From: Mesostigma viride
Taxonomy: Eukaryota; Streptophyta; Mesostigmatophyceae; Mesostigmatales; Mesostigmataceae
Assembly: GCA_009746045.1 (NCBI GenBank)
Contig: RPFO01000288.1
Span: 295,758-359,757 of the forward strand
Direction of reading: 5' to 3'
DNA length: 64,000 nucleotides
The position numbers were made by a program, and so were the translations under genes. Of the stretch, positions 1-11,927 are shown in pieces. Position 1 is the first letter of the stretch, and each line of letters opens with the position of its first letter. A model generated the notes under the pieces. That model worked only from the letters and a program-made list of their open reading frames with translations, did no database searches and had not been told where the DNA came from.

Positions 1-283
1 TTCTTCTCCCACGCCGACGCCACAAAAAACATGCATCCACTTGCCGCATGTGCACTTGTGGACTGAGCCAGTCATGTTTCCGCAACCACCCCCGCATAAT
101 TGCATGGTTTCGGTGCCCATTGTGGCAGCCATTTCCGCTTGTTCTCACCCACTTAGCTCTAAACGCGGTGTTCAACAGTTGCTTTCACCTGCTTGAATTC
201 GAAGTGCAGTGCAGTCCGTTAAACCCAAAATGCCGAGCAGTCGAGCACGCATAAAATGCCTCGCTACTACGGTAGTTGCGACC

Positions 284-416
284 GACTAGATCTGACAGAA
301 AAATGCCTAGGCATTTTTTTTTTCAAGACTAGATCTGACAGAAAAATGCCTAGGCATTTTTTTTTCAAGACTAGATCTGACAGAAAAATGCCTAGGCATT
401 TTTCTGTCAGATCTAG
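284..416. repeat. Tandem palindromic repeat, three units
   Basis: Three tandem units of about 42-43 bp start at 284, 327 and 369 with GACTAGATCTGACAG. The last unit (371-416) is a perfect 46-bp palindrome centred on CCTAGG, with arms CTAGATCTGACAG and its complement. The same core, decayed, resumes at 7210-7262 on the far side of the LTR element, so the array was split by that insertion. It could be a palindromic miniature element; no coding sequence is seen in 1-283. Confidence 0.75.
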
Positions 417-999
417 TGTTAAAATCGAGTTCGAATTTTATTAAATGATAATTTTACGGTAATCAGGTTACAAACTCAGAGCCAAGCCCCCAGCTTAATT
501 TACCAGCGCAACCATAGCCATTGCCAGCATAGCAGCAACAACCGTTGGACCGCCGCAACACAATGCTGGCTTTTGGATCATCATCGTCTGTCAGGCGGCT
601 AGGCTAGCCTGCAGCGCTAGGCACCGACGCAAGCCTGGGAACGCATCTCCGTTACACATCTCCGTTACAACACACCAGCCGAGTACCGACCAATCGACAC
701 ACACCAGTATCTCGCCACTTGTCACGCCAGCCGGCAGTACCCAGAATCCTAGTCCGCACCTCAGTACCGGACCAGTGCCGCACAGCCAAAGTCTAGGGCG
801 TAACTCACGAGGCATAACGCACACAGCGTAACTTAAATCGTTGTGGATCACACAAGCCAAAATTCAGCCGAACCTCAAAACGGCTAAGTCCCAATGCGCC
901 GAATTAACCCGAACGCCTCGAACCACAAAATGGCTAAGTACCGGCACACAATCATTAATTATTTCCATGTGACTGCGAGCTGAAACCTATAATATAACA
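417..999 (-). repeat. 3' LTR of the Copia-like element
   Basis: 583 bp, termini TGTTA...TAACA, direct repeat of 6639-7209. It carries 12 bp near 827-838 that are absent from the other LTR. Confidence 0.9.
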
Positions 1000-1473
1000 C
1001 CAGCCGCTTTTTCCCGAGCAGTCACACATCCCACCAATCATTATCTCACTCAGCTCGAGAGTAACCGACAGACACCTCACCAGGAAGCACTAACACAGGA
1101 CGCTATGTACTAGGGGAGTCCGCACCCCTCACTTGGCGCCCATTCACGCCCTGGTAGTACAACCAGCATCTGTCAGTAAGTCAAGTAAGCAAGCGAGAAT
1201 ACAAGACTGATCAAAAGACCACCCTCGGCTCCAACACCAACCACACCCTGAACCCACGGACTTTCACACATCACCAACCACAGTCCCCGCCTCCGATCAG
1301 GTCCTCAACCCAGGACCATCCCATCAGGTACATCCCCACCAAGATAGAGTTATCCAACCGTACTGGGTCATCCTGAGATGGGCTCGATCCAGGGGTCATT
1401 CCCAGCCCACATGTAATGCGTCCCAACGCCTGCCAGCCTGAAATTCTCATGCCACATGGTCCATTGCCCAGAT

Positions 1474-4400
1474 CTACATCAAACCCTCCAGCAGTCCTTG
1501 CAGATCCCCGAGAGAGCCCCCCATGACCATCCGCAGGAGGCGATACTGGTCGCGCGCCCCAGCGAACAGCTTGGTCAGCGCATCAGCCGGGTTGAGCTTC
1601 CCAGGTAGATGAAGCACGCTCACTGCGTATGACAGTTCCTTGAGTAGTAGGAAATCCAGGTCGCGCGTCCTGGACAGGCTGTTGAGAATGAAACTCACAA
1701 GCGGCTGACTGTCGGTATGCACAGTCGTGGTCAGTACCAAACGAGCATCCAGCCACTTGCCCATCCAGCGCAGAAATTGCTCTAGATACAGGGACGCCTT
1801 GATGCACTCACACACCCCGCGACACTCATTGGTATCCGATCCAACTGCCACCCTGCGGCACAACCTAGAGTACCACCCACAGAGCGAACCATTGCCCTTG
1901 GGGTTGGAGAGCACAAACAAGCCGCCCATGCGAGCTCTCGTCTTGGTGAGCTCCCTGCCCTCGCCAGACGTGTCAGCAAAGCAATGCAACACAATCGGCT
2001 GAGAAAGAGACAAACCAGAAAGTACTACACCCTGGCTCTCAGCAACATACTGCTTGATCACAGACGGAGAAACGAGAGCCAACACCTCATCCACAGTCCT
2101 ACTTAACACCAGCAGGTCAGGCCCACACACCGCTGCCATCCAGCCGAGCTTGCCACGCAATCTGCTCCACAAACCCTTGGCGCACAACTCCTCCACATCG
2201 CGCATGAGCTCCTCCCTGTACTTGTCAGGAATACCCAAGTGCATCCGGTGCTTACCCGACACCACCCGCAGGGTTTGCACCACCCCGCAAACACCCGTGG
2301 CGTCTGCGGCCCCAATTGCTGCAACTCACCCACTGGGAACCGCCGCCCAATGTCAGCATAGAATGCATGCAAGGCTGACCGCGAAGCAATGACACGCAAG
2401 TCATCCCCATGCAGTTGTACAAACATAGGACCAGACGGCATCCGCGCCACGAACAACGATGGGTCGTAGGGAGATACCTCAAACTCTGCGATCTCACCCA
2501 ACGCACGCATGAGGGTTATCCTCCAAACAATCGACGCGCTCTGCAGACCCTCTATAGCCTTGCACAGACCCATGAACTCAGACGTGACCACCTCCTTCCA
2601 GAACGGCGGCGTCTGCACCACTAGAGGCGGAGTACCCTCCCACACCTCTTGCGCCACTTCCTCGCTAGAGTTAGGGAATGCGCGCTTGACATCAATGGAC
2701 GCACACGCGTAGTCCTTGCCTTCGTCCAGAAAGCTAAGAAAAATCATGCTAACCATCCTGAACGTGTCCCATGCCATCCCTGGGGTGTAGAGCTCCTCCT
2801 TGGCCAGCGGGCTAGTACCTGCAAACTCTTGTGATACCGGCCTCACGTAGCAGATCTCCACACCTGCCTTCACCTTGTGGGACAGCACCATCTTCAGCGG
2901 AAGCACCCTAGCCCCCTTCGGCACCGTGTCAAGCGGTTCATACACCCCGTAGCCCTGCCACTCCTCAAGTGCCTTACGGAATGCACACCACCAGCTCGAG
3001 AACCCACTAGGCGTTGACATCTGCAGTACAAGCTCAGGGAATGTGATCGGGGAATGTGCGGCTATGTCCCTCTCAGTGATTCCTAGGCTGTTGGGATGCA
3101 GTAATGCAGGCATAACCAGGTCAGCAGCTGGCGGGAGATCAGCGCCCCACGCTACACCCTCCGTACCCGACAGTGCTGCTAGCCTAGCCACTGTGCTGCA
3201 AATGCGACTGAGAGGCTCGACTGACTTGTAAGACTGTAGCTCTATCGACCCGTGACCTACTCGGGTTAGCAATGAGCTCTGAATCCGCACATCAGGATGG
3301 TCCAGGAAAGGAAGTCCCAAAATGGCGGGTCCATCATACCCCTCGAGCACGCAAAACGGCGTCTCTCTCCCCAAGATCGTCAGCATTACCTCACCCCGCA
3401 CCGGCATCCTCACTAACCCGGAGAAGTCCTCCACATACCTCCACCTGGACGCAGTGCACGGCAGATGCCTGGCTACTCCCTCACCCAGCAAGCACACCAC
3501 CGCGTCAGTGTCCACTTCCAATCGACAACTACCCAGCCCGTCCGAATACCAGTTGGCAAGCTTAGAGACCGCAGCCACCAGCTCACCTGGCTCACCTCTC
3601 TCCTCGACAGCCTCGCTGTCGTCCATGGGGCTATCGCCCTCACTCGGCAATATAGGCCCCGCGTCGGCCAACCCGCCAACGCCACCAGCCTGCTGCCCCG
3701 CACCTGCGGTCAATGCCCCAGCATCGCCGGCCCGTGCAACCCCACCTTCGGCTGGCTCACCCGCCTCACCGGACCGTGGTACCATCCCACCTTCGGCCAC
3801 CCGCTCCTTGCCGGCCCGCGAGATGTTGCCCCCCAACTGCCGCTGCTCGCCCACCGTGGCAGCGCGTCGAGCTTCCTGCAGGCGCTCCACTAGGCGGGCT
3901 AGTACCGCGGCGCGCTGCTTCTCCTGGTCGTCAACGGCTGGGGCAACCCCCGAACCGCCCGACCCCACGCTAGCGGGACCGCCCTTGGAAGGTGGCAACC
4001 CAGCTTCCGGCGAAAGGGAGCGAGTAGGTTGATCAGGCCCACCCCCCTCCCTCACCCCCCCTGCAGCCCCGGGATCCCCCGCCTCACCCCCAGCCTGCAC
4101 ACTGGGGTCCCTAACACCTTCCTCAGCGGGTGGGTCTGGCGGCCCCAGCCCGTCATAGTAGGGGCGCAGGTGTTTCCACGCTAGCAGCTTGTCGTAGCAA
4201 CTGTCCTCTAGCGCTACCGAAGCAAGCATGTGATCAGGATCGATCTCCTTGACCACACCGGGACCTCTCCATAGGCCCCGTTTTCCATGACTGCCCTCCG
4301 CGTAGGCCCAGACCCTGGCGTTCACGCACGGCACATAAACCTGTCCACGTCGCAGGTCCATCTTTACCATGCGCACGTAACGATCGCTCAAATAATCCCT

Positions 4401-5351
4401 GTACTCTTCCACAGCCTCAGGTGACAACAAGCCCATCTCCACTCCCTTAGGCGTGACTGCCACCTGCCCACCCAACACCTTGACCATTACACGGTTGTTG
4501 AGACATTGCTCTATCTCATTGCAGATCACCAGCCTCTCACGATACGAGCCTGTTCTCATCTTCTCCATGCATGCCATCACCTGCTTCGATGTCTGTATGT
4601 GGCGCTCGACAAGACCCTGGTGCTCGTGGTCAGCTACCCCAGCAAGTTCTATCTTCCCCACACCCGGCTCACCCACACAGCACTCAAACTGCTGATCGCA
4701 CTCCAACACAGATGCCACACCAAACTTGGACCTGAGGAGACGCAATGCATCACACAAGTGCTCCTTCAGCTTGCGCTCAAGTGGCACCATGACCTTGTAC
4801 CTGGAGAACCTGCCCACTGCAAGCACGTAGTCTCTGTCGTCATACATGAATACATCACACTGCACCACACCTCGCTCAAACTCTGGCCTACGTGCATGGA
4901 ACTTGTGCGGTTTAGGTGCCCGCTCCTGACATTTGCGACACCTTAACCACACCTGCTTGCACATATCCACTAAGTCTGTGAACCCTAGCATGGCTGCCCA
5001 CTCCTCACCCGCATGCCCATGCCCTAGTGCTTTGTGTAACCGTGTGGCCATGTTAAGTACACTGAGCGACCCGGCTGCCTCACCGCACGCCGCACCATTC
5101 ACATGTGCTGAACTAGGGTCTGGTGAGGTACCACCTACCGGCGGCCCGCCCGCTGCGGTGTGCCCCCCTGCAGCGCCTCCAACCCACTCATTCCCCATCC
5201 CCTGAGACACTGCCCTTCCCCCTTCTGCAGCTGTCCCATGCTCCAGGTGGCCCCCCTTCTCCCTAGTGCCTGCTAGCACCGCCACCTGAGCACCCAGGTA
5301 GGGTGAGTACACCTGGGGGGTCGAGCTGGCCTCCCCTGCACCAGCCCGCAT
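1474..5351 (-). CDS. Copia-like pol polyprotein: integrase, retropepsin-like, reverse transcriptase, RNase H (one frameshift)
   Basis: Starts at its own ATG (5351), 11 nt after the gag stop. In order: an HHCC zinc-binding region (ALGHGHAG ... CRKCQ); integrase core with acidic residues in QCDVF, LECDQQF and GLVERHIQ; a long Pro/Gly/Ala-rich linker; a retropepsin-like segment (EVDTDAVVCLL near 3504-3515 and AILGLPFL near 3303-3328); reverse transcriptase with SIDVKRAF and LHGDDL (HGDD at 2400-2411); RNase H with CFADTSGEG and VHTDSQPL, ending in a Copia-type NPADALTKL. The frame changes near 2285 within a G run, so the last 270 codons (2283-1474) are in another frame; this looks like loss of one base. 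Two oddities recur in the related element at 53831: the protease lies after integrase, and the usual Tyr-Val of YVDD is His-Gly. The protease motif is DTD rather than DTG, so activity is uncertain. Confidence 0.85.
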
Positions 5352-5362
5352 GCCAACCTCAC

Positions 5363-5591
5363 CTAGTCACCTACGGCCACCGCCCTGGGCCGCTGGGCAC
5401 AGGTGAGTGTCCCTCGCAAAGTGCCCTGGCTGCCCACACCTGTGACACACCGCTGGTGCTTGCGAGTTGGCGTTGCTGCGTGCCTGGAGAGTGTCCTTGT
5501 GCCTGTGATAGCAATTGGCTGCCATGTGTCCCGACTTCCCACACACAAAGCATGCCCCATGCACCGCCGGCTGTGCACGCTGCTGCTGCTG

Positions 5592-5624
<33 letters not shown>

Positions 5625-6598
5625 GAGCGCTGTTGCTGCTGATACGGCGACGCAGCTGCAGGCTGTTGTGCATGCTGCTGCTGCTGCGGGTATGGCTGCT
5701 GTCTACCTTGCTGCCATCGCTTCCCAGGCATGCGCTGCGCTCGGCTGAAGCTGCCCTTATTGCCCCTACGCATCGGGCCCCCATTGCCCCGAGGCCCGCT
5801 GGGCCCCGCGCCGCTAGAGCCACCACCGCCCGCAATGGCGGCCACCTTGCCCCCATCCGGCGCTTTAGCAGCACCACCTTGGGCACCACCAGAAGAAGGA
5901 ATGGAATTCACAGCGACAGGCGGTAATGCAGGGGAAATCAGACCCAGCTCATTGAGCTTACCTTGGGCCCGCAGTTGGGCCACCATGTCCCTCTCCTCAC
6001 CCTCGACAATGCCCGTGATAACCTCAATCGCCTTATTGAGATCATCCTCGGCTTTCTCACGCTTGAGAGCTGCCATGGCATTCTGGAAATTAAGGTCCTT
6101 GGCATTGCGAACATAACGGTCCACCACCGCCAGTTCCACCACCGGAATGCCATCCTTTACACTCTCGTTTCTCGCATTTCTCAAAGCGAGAAGGTCGAGT
6201 GTGTAGGGACGCTTCGGCACCCAATTATAAATGCCAACATGACGAGACTTGGCAGATGCTTTCGATTCAAGAAGTGCTGCACGCAACCTACCTCCAATTG
6301 CAGCGCCCTCGATTTTCTCGTCACGGCAGGAGCGCAGGCAATTTACTAGAATGGCGTTGTCGGCTCTAAACATTCCGGCATCCCGGAATAGCCCATACAG
6401 ATCCTCGGTTTTATCTGCATGATCCGCCACAAACGCCTCAAACCTGTCACAGAAATCCTCTACCAATGTCACTGCCGCATCAAGAGGAACTGTCCCGACT
6501 CGTGTTTTGCACAGCTCTATCAAATTCTTCTCATTTCTTAAATCCTTCCACCCAGTACGCTTTCTCGAATCCGTCTCTTCTTGTTCTTGATCCGACAT
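5363..6598 (-). CDS. Gag of the Copia-like element, two zinc knuckles, poly-Gln
   Basis: 411 codons opening with MSDQEQEETDSRKRTGW. The N-terminal two thirds are helix-rich and resemble Gag only in context. The C-terminal part is Gly/Pro-rich, then Gln-rich, then has two CCHC knuckles, CFVCGKSGHMAANC and CHRCGQPGHFARD (the second ends in D where the final Cys would be expected, with a Cys a few residues on). Gag would form the particle and bind the RNA genome. The TAG stop is followed 11 nt later by the pol ATG, which suggests pol is made by reinitiation or leaky translation rather than by an in-frame fusion. Confidence 0.8.
5578..5632. repeat. (CTG)n trinucleotide array coding poly-Gln
   Basis: About 16 CTG units on the plus strand, read as CAG (Gln) in the minus-strand gag. 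The array is interrupted once by TGTG and lies just before the zinc knuckles. Confidence 0.85.
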
Positions 6599-6638
6599 TG
6601 CTACGTTTTTCCTTATTAATTAACCCCGTCCTAGTACA

Positions 6639-7209
6639 TGTTAAAATCGAGTTCGAATTTTATTAAATGATAATTTTACGGTAATCAGGTTACAAACTCA
6701 GAGCCAAGCCCCCAGCTTAATTTACCAGCGCAACCATAGCCATTGCCAGCATAGCAGCAACAACCGTTGGACCGCCGCAACACAATGCTGGCTTTTGGAT
6801 CATCATCGTCTGTCAGGCGGCTAGGCTAGCCTGCAGCGCTAGGCACCGACGCAAGCCTGGGAACGCATCTCCGTTACACATCTCCGTTACAACACACCAG
6901 CCGAGTACTGACCAATCGACACACACCAGTATCTCGCCACTTGTCACGCCAGCCGGCAGTACCCAGAATCCTAGTCCGCACCTCAGTACCGGACCAGTGC
7001 CGCACAGCCAAAGTCTAGGGCGTAACTCACGAGGCATAATGCACACAGAGTTGTGGATCACACAAGCCAAAATTCAGTCGAACCTCAAAACGGCTAAGTC
7101 CCAATGCGCCGAATTAACCCGAACGCCTCGAACCACAAAATGGCTAAGTACCGGCACACAATCATTAATTATTTCCATGTGACTGCGAGCTGAAACCTAT
7201 AATATAACA
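6639..7209 (-). repeat. 5' LTR of the Copia-like element
   Basis: 571 bp, termini TGTTA...TAACA, direct repeat of 417-999. Transcription would run leftward from here. I see no clear tRNA primer site (TGG) at the inner edge, where the minus strand reads TGTACTAGGACGGGG. Confidence 0.9.
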
Positions 7210-7599
7210 TCTAGTCCTGAAAAAAAAATGCCTAGTCGAATCCAAAAGTGCCTAGGCATTTTTCGATTTGCCGTACTTCCTGAACAAGCCGCGCGTTGCG
7301 CGCCGAAAGTTTGCTCACTTGAATCCTTGTCCAACTGCATGAGTAAACTTACGGCCACCAACTCTGCTCTGGTCACACACACCTTGCCAACTGGCACTGA
7401 ACGCTGCATTGACTATGTTGTAATGCGCAAGCGTCATCATGAGGATCTGTACTAGCTGGTCGCTCGCACGTGATCCCCCTGGTGCGCTCCAACCATCGCA
7501 TCGTCACCGCCCGAAGGCCGCCTGCAATTCCTCTCGCACTTTCGTAAGCAAGTGGCACCACTGACCTGATTTGCGCACACTGCAGTAACTTGAGAAATC

Positions 7600-10311
7600 T
7601 GACGACGCTCTGGAGGACTTGCCTGAAAAACGCGCCCACAAGCGCGCGCGGCAGAGGAGTTCATCGACGCGCTGGACATCCCGGCCAGCCGGCAGCCACG
7701 CCCAGATCCCCGCTGCCGGCCCGGCATCGGCCCTTCGGCACCTCGCTGGCAAGCTGCCCGCGGCAGGGACCCTGCTGCCCCCCCGCCGCCCGCCCCGCTT
7801 CACCAGCCTGCACCGGCTCCCCGCCGTCATCCACGCCCGCCAAGCCCTGCGCGACAACCGCGACCCCGCCCGCTACGCCCGCCTCAAAGCCGAATACCAC
7901 TCGGCCATCCGGCAGGCGATCAAGGAGCAGGAGGACCTCCATGTCTGCGAGTACTTCGCCCACCTCAAGGACCAGAACGGCAAGTACGCCTGGACCCGCC
8001 TGAGTCACGCCCAACGGCCAGCCGGCGGCGCGCAGCCGGCGCCGCCCAGACGCTCTCTGGCTCACCGCAGCAACAGCTTGACCAGTGGTATTCCTCCCAG
8101 AGTCCCAGTCCCAGCTGCTTGGCGCCCCCCCGCTGCCTCCGCCGCTTGGCCCTCTGGTGGCCGTGCGCCTGGCGCCTGCGGGCGTTCTTGCGCCGCCCAT
8201 GCCCGCCGCCCGCCGCTGAGCGGGACTACACGTACCCGACCCTGACGGAACCCCTGGCCGGCCCCAACGAGCTATACCGCCGTTCCCCGAGCTCGAGCTG
8301 AGCACCGCCGCCAAGCAACTCCGCTTCTACACGTACCGCCGTTGGACCTGACCAGCTCCCCGCCCCGGTGATTAAACTGACAGCGCTCACGGGGTTCCTG
8401 CTTGACGTCTGCAGCCGGATCCTGCTTGCCGACGCGCCGCCGATTCCTGAGTGGCAGCACAGCTACCGTATTATGCTGTACAAAAACAAAGGTTCCCCTG
8501 ATGACCCCGCCAACTACCGAGGAGTCTGCATCCAGAGCGCCGCACTCAAGCTGTTCATGCGCATGATCCTCAACCGCCTACTAAGTTCTGCTCTCGACAG
8601 TCACCTACTAGGGGAAAGTCAAATATGGGCTTTCGTCCTGGGCGCAACACCGTCATGGCCATCTTCGTCGCGCGCCGCCTCTTCGAGGAAATCGCTAGAC
8701 TCGATCCTGCTACCTGGTGAGCTTCCCGCCATCCTCATCTTCGTCGACTTCATCAAGGCTTTTGATTCTGTCCTCTGGGCCGCTCTATGGGCTGTCCTTG
8801 CTCGCGCTCGCGTCCCCACTCTCCTGATTACCGTCGAGTCCGCACGTTGTATGAGGAGTCGACGACCACTTCGGTGCGCACTCAACACGGCTTTACCCCG
8901 CCATGTCCACTGCAGACCGGCGTCTGGCAGGGTTGCGTCCTGTCGCCGTACCTGTTTATTATTGTAGTGGATTATGTTATGCGCAAGGCACGTGCCCACT
9001 TTGCTAGCATTGCAGGCCGTGCCCCTGGCCTAGTGATCAACTAATGAGCTTGGGGAAGGGGGGCCGAACAACAAGCAGAATTTACTAGCCGACCTCATTT
9101 ATGCCGACGACATCACGCTCACTCATCGAGAAGCCAGAGTCTGCCCAACTTTGGCTGGACTGCCTGGCGCTCGAGGCCCGGGCGGTTGGTCTAGAAATCA
9201 GCCCCAAAACGGAGGCCCTGGCTCTCGGCATGGCCGGGCCCCCGCCCACACCCCGCCTCTTGGACGACACCGAGGTCAACTACCCTACTTTAGGCCGCTT
9301 CCAGTTGCTCGGCAGTTGGCTTCCCGACTGCGAGGGCGACCTGACGACACGGATCGGCATGGCGTGGGCGCAACTCCATGACCACCGCCGCCGGTGGAGC
9401 AACCCCGCCCTACCCCGAATCGTCAAGCGTGACCTCTCAATTCAAGGTCGTCATTCTAACGATCCTGACCTACGGCACCGAGACATGGACACTGACGCAG
9501 GAGCTGGAGCAACGACTGGACGGCAACGTCACCAAGATGCTGCGCAAGGCCCTTAACATCCCCTTTGGTTTGCACATTAGTTAAATGAGAAATTGTACGA
9601 AGATTTTCTGTATGTTTCCCACATTCTTAGGCACAGGCGCCTGGGCCTAGCCGGGCACCTGGCCCGCACAGATCAGGTAGACACATCAGATAGACTAGCT
9701 GGCATGCACCAAACCCGCCCAGCCTGGGCGTTATGTCCTCACCTGGCGTACGCCCCAGGCCGCGCGCGGCAGGGCCGCCACCCGTGGACTTTTCGTGATA
9801 GACTCGGCATGGACATGTGCTACCCTAGCTATCTAGACGTGACGGGCTCACACCCGGGCAGCCTCCTGGTTTGTCTGTAATATGGAGGCAGATGCCTGGT
9901 ACGCGAGGATAGACGGATGGCAAGTAGTGATGAAGGAGACCAGCCCCAAGTCTGCGGTGGGGGCTCCGCGTGTGACCGACCGCGTATGGCATTCAAAGCG
10001 ATTCGGGCCGTGGTGCCCACAACCCTGTAACTAGAACCTAGATAGCTTACATAATCCATTGGCCATCCCATGGGTCCCTCCTACTGATCGAGGACTTATG
10101 CTCACGTGACGCAGTCACCTGTCTATTATTTGATCCCACGACCGACTAGTCGGCCCCCGCAAGTCCGATCGGCCGGCAGTTGGCCGGCAGTCAGTCAGCC
10201 GGCAGTTTGTGCCGCCTCAATCATTAATATGGCATGGAGCCATGATGAGATTCAGTGCTCCGTGGTCCCCTAACGGAGACACGAGACTACTAATTAATTA
10301 ATTAATTAATA
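7600..10311 (+). pseudogene. Decayed non-LTR retrotransposon (LINE) with reverse transcriptase
   Basis: Reverse transcriptase blocks occur in order but in shifting frames: IPEWQHSYRIMLYKNKG and DDPANYRGVCIQSA (8440-8540), a GFRPGRNTVMA block near 8630 in another frame, FVDFIKAFDSVLWAAL (8745-8790), TGVWQGCVLSPYLF (8915-8960), then IYADDITLTHREA with the YADD site at 9100-9111. Downstream come ILTYGTETWTLTQELEQRL (9455-9515) and a C-terminal block around LGLAGHLARTDQ (9630-9670), typical of LINE polyproteins. At least four frame changes make it a pseudogene. I recognise no endonuclease; 7620-8000 holds an Arg/Ala-rich segment that may be the linker before reverse transcriptase. The 3' untranslated part runs from 9880 to a TTAA-rich tail at 10288-10311. 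Confidence 0.85.
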
Positions 10312-10560
10312 TGGCACTGTCGGGGGTTCCGCGTGCGACGGCCAAGTTTGGCTTGCATTCCGGCAAAGCGATTCGGGCCGTGGTGCCCACAACCCTGTCG
10401 GTCGGTAACCAGGAACTAGCGGCCGGCTAGCCGGCGGGCCGGGCGGGTATGATGAGCATCATCCATTCCGCCATCCCATGTTCCCCTCCCAGGCACTGAC
10501 GGATGAGGACTTACGCTCACGTGACGCAGTCACGTGTACATTAATTAATTAACTGATGGC
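10312..10560 (+). mobile_element. 5'-truncated LINE tail, second copy
   Basis: Repeats the 3' untranslated part of the LINE just upstream (compare AAAGCGATTCGGGCCGTGG at 9998 and 10366, and CTCACGTGACGCAGTCAC at 10100 and 10515). It is bounded by ATTAATTAATTA on both sides, as expected for a second, truncated insertion with the same tail. A tandem duplication is the alternative. Confidence 0.65.
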
Positions 10561-10747
10561 ACGCGTTCTTTACCTTGCAATTACGGCATGCGCGAGTGGT
10601 CCCGGTCTGACCGACCGGACGGAGTAAACTCGTCGGTCGAGTTGTCGACTTGGCGAGCGGCGTACTTGCGTACAAACGTCAGGCGAGTGGTTAACTTTCC
10701 TGCAGATTTCGGGAGTGAACTATTTGTCCTGCCCTGGTCCTGCTGTA

Positions 10748-10970
10748 AGGTAATCCACCCGGCTAAGGGCCACCTTAATTGCAAAACTCCTGGCATTCGC
10801 AGGACTGGGCAGATTGTCATTCTGAGCACGGATGTGGAATCAGCGACATCGACTTCGCATGGTAAAATTCTTGTTGGGACCGTTTTGGCACGTTTTGGGG
10901 GGGGTGGGGGTGGGGGGGGGCGGGGAGGCAAAGTCGGTTTAAGGGCCACCCCTGTTTTTTACCAGGAAAA
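10748..10970. repeat. Dispersed repeat with poly-G tract
   Basis: GGTAATCCACCCGGCTAAGG (10750-10769) and TAAGGGCCACCCCTG (10940-10954) flank a G-rich tract (10896-10923). The same two motifs and a long G run are found in reverse orientation at 24394-24475, so this is a family with at least two copies here. Confidence 0.5.
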
Positions 10971-11146
10971 AGCAGGGGAAAGCGGGGAAAGGCCTTGGTT
11001 ACATGGCTAGCGGTTTATTAAATTTTTCTGCTCAGCATGCAGCGCCTAACACATGGTGGGCTTCCAGTTTGCTAGCTGCTTCCATTGACGGCTGAGAACC
11101 CTGAACTGAAGACGCAGAATAGCTGAGTGACAGACTTCGCGAGGGG

Positions 11147-11690
11147 ATGGCAGAAGACACGTCTGGGCATCCAGCATTCTCCCAGAGGATGCTGGATGCT
11201 GGCTTAGTTGACTATAGGCACTTTAAAGCCCTCGTCATCGTCACAATGAAAGACGCCGAGGGCAACGCTCCCAAGGCAACCGACTGTAGAATTGTATCAC
11301 CGGCGGGTTCCTTCTCGAGGTTGTTCCAGAGGAGAAATTGCGGGAATGCAGCTGGAACGACTATCAAAAACTGTTTAAGAAAGAGCACGCTACCATCGAT
11401 GCTTGGATCGAAGCAGCTGCGACAGCTGGCCACCTGAATTGTGTTCAAGTTTTCAATAAAGTCTTTGCATGGTTGTGTGATTGATGAGCCGTGATTTGCC
11501 ATGAAGTAGTCTAACTTATTATGGCACATCAAGCGACCACATAGGGCCACCTGAATCGTGTTCAAGTTTTCAATAAAGTCTTGGCATGGTTGTGTGATTG
11601 ATGAGCCGTGATTTGCCGTGAACTAGTCTAACTTATTATGGCACATCAAGCGACCACATAGGGCCACCCTGAATTGTGTCAAGGTGTGTG
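11147..11690 (+). pseudogene. Remnant of an unrecognised coding sequence with duplicated 3' end
   Basis: From ATG 11147 a frame reads MAEDTSGHPAFSQRMLDAG up to about 11310; a second frame then continues as EEKLRECSWNDYQKLF, KKEHATIDAWIEAAATAGHL and VQVFNKVFAWLCD before a TGA near 11482. The switch looks like a one- or two-base indel. The last 20 or so codons are inside a tandem duplication of about 115 bp (copies from about 11431 and 11546, partial third from 11667), and the second copy keeps the frame (VQVFNKVLAWLCD, stop). AATAAA at 11456 and 11571 are inside this frame and need not be polyadenylation signals. I do not recognise the protein. Confidence 0.4.
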
Positions 11691-11836
11691 GGTGTGTCAA
11701 AAGTGTTCGATTGTTGTGTTACTTGCCATATCAAGCAACAACATGGAATCATAGATCCATTAAGACATATGAAGTGAGATCGACAACTATTCTATTGTAG
11801 TTGTGAAACAACTAATTTAGTTAGACATTAGTTACT

Positions 11837-11840
11837 TCCA

Positions 11841-11878
<38 letters not shown>

Positions 11879-11916
11879 TGCGTGTGCGTGTGCGTGTGCG
11901 TGTGCGTGTGCGTGTG
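11837..11916. repeat. Hexanucleotide arrays (GGTCGT)n and (GTGTGC)n
   Basis: About six GGTCGT units followed by about seven GTGTGC units, ending 12 bp before the Gypsy element's 5' LTR. Confidence 0.8.
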
Positions 11917-11927
11917 AGCAGGATTGA

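Larger units (their letters stand above)
417..7209 (-). mobile_element. Copia-like LTR retrotransposon (HGDD lineage), complete with TSD
   Basis: Direct repeats at 417-999 and 6639-7209 begin TGTTA and end TAACA, and the element is flanked by the 5-bp target duplication TCTAG (412-416 and 7210-7214). The coding strand is minus: gag (6598-5363), then pol (5351-1474) in the order integrase, retropepsin-like segment, reverse transcriptase, RNase H. The order of integrase before reverse transcriptase is that of Copia/Ty1. It is a close relative of the element at 53831-63465. The LTRs differ by about three substitutions and one 12-bp gap by eye, so the insertion is fairly young. One frameshift in pol near 2285 means this copy is probably not autonomous. 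A purine-rich stretch (GGGAAAAAGCGG on the minus strand, 1003-1014) lies next to the 3' LTR. The 1000-1473 stretch is untranslated element sequence. Confidence 0.9.
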
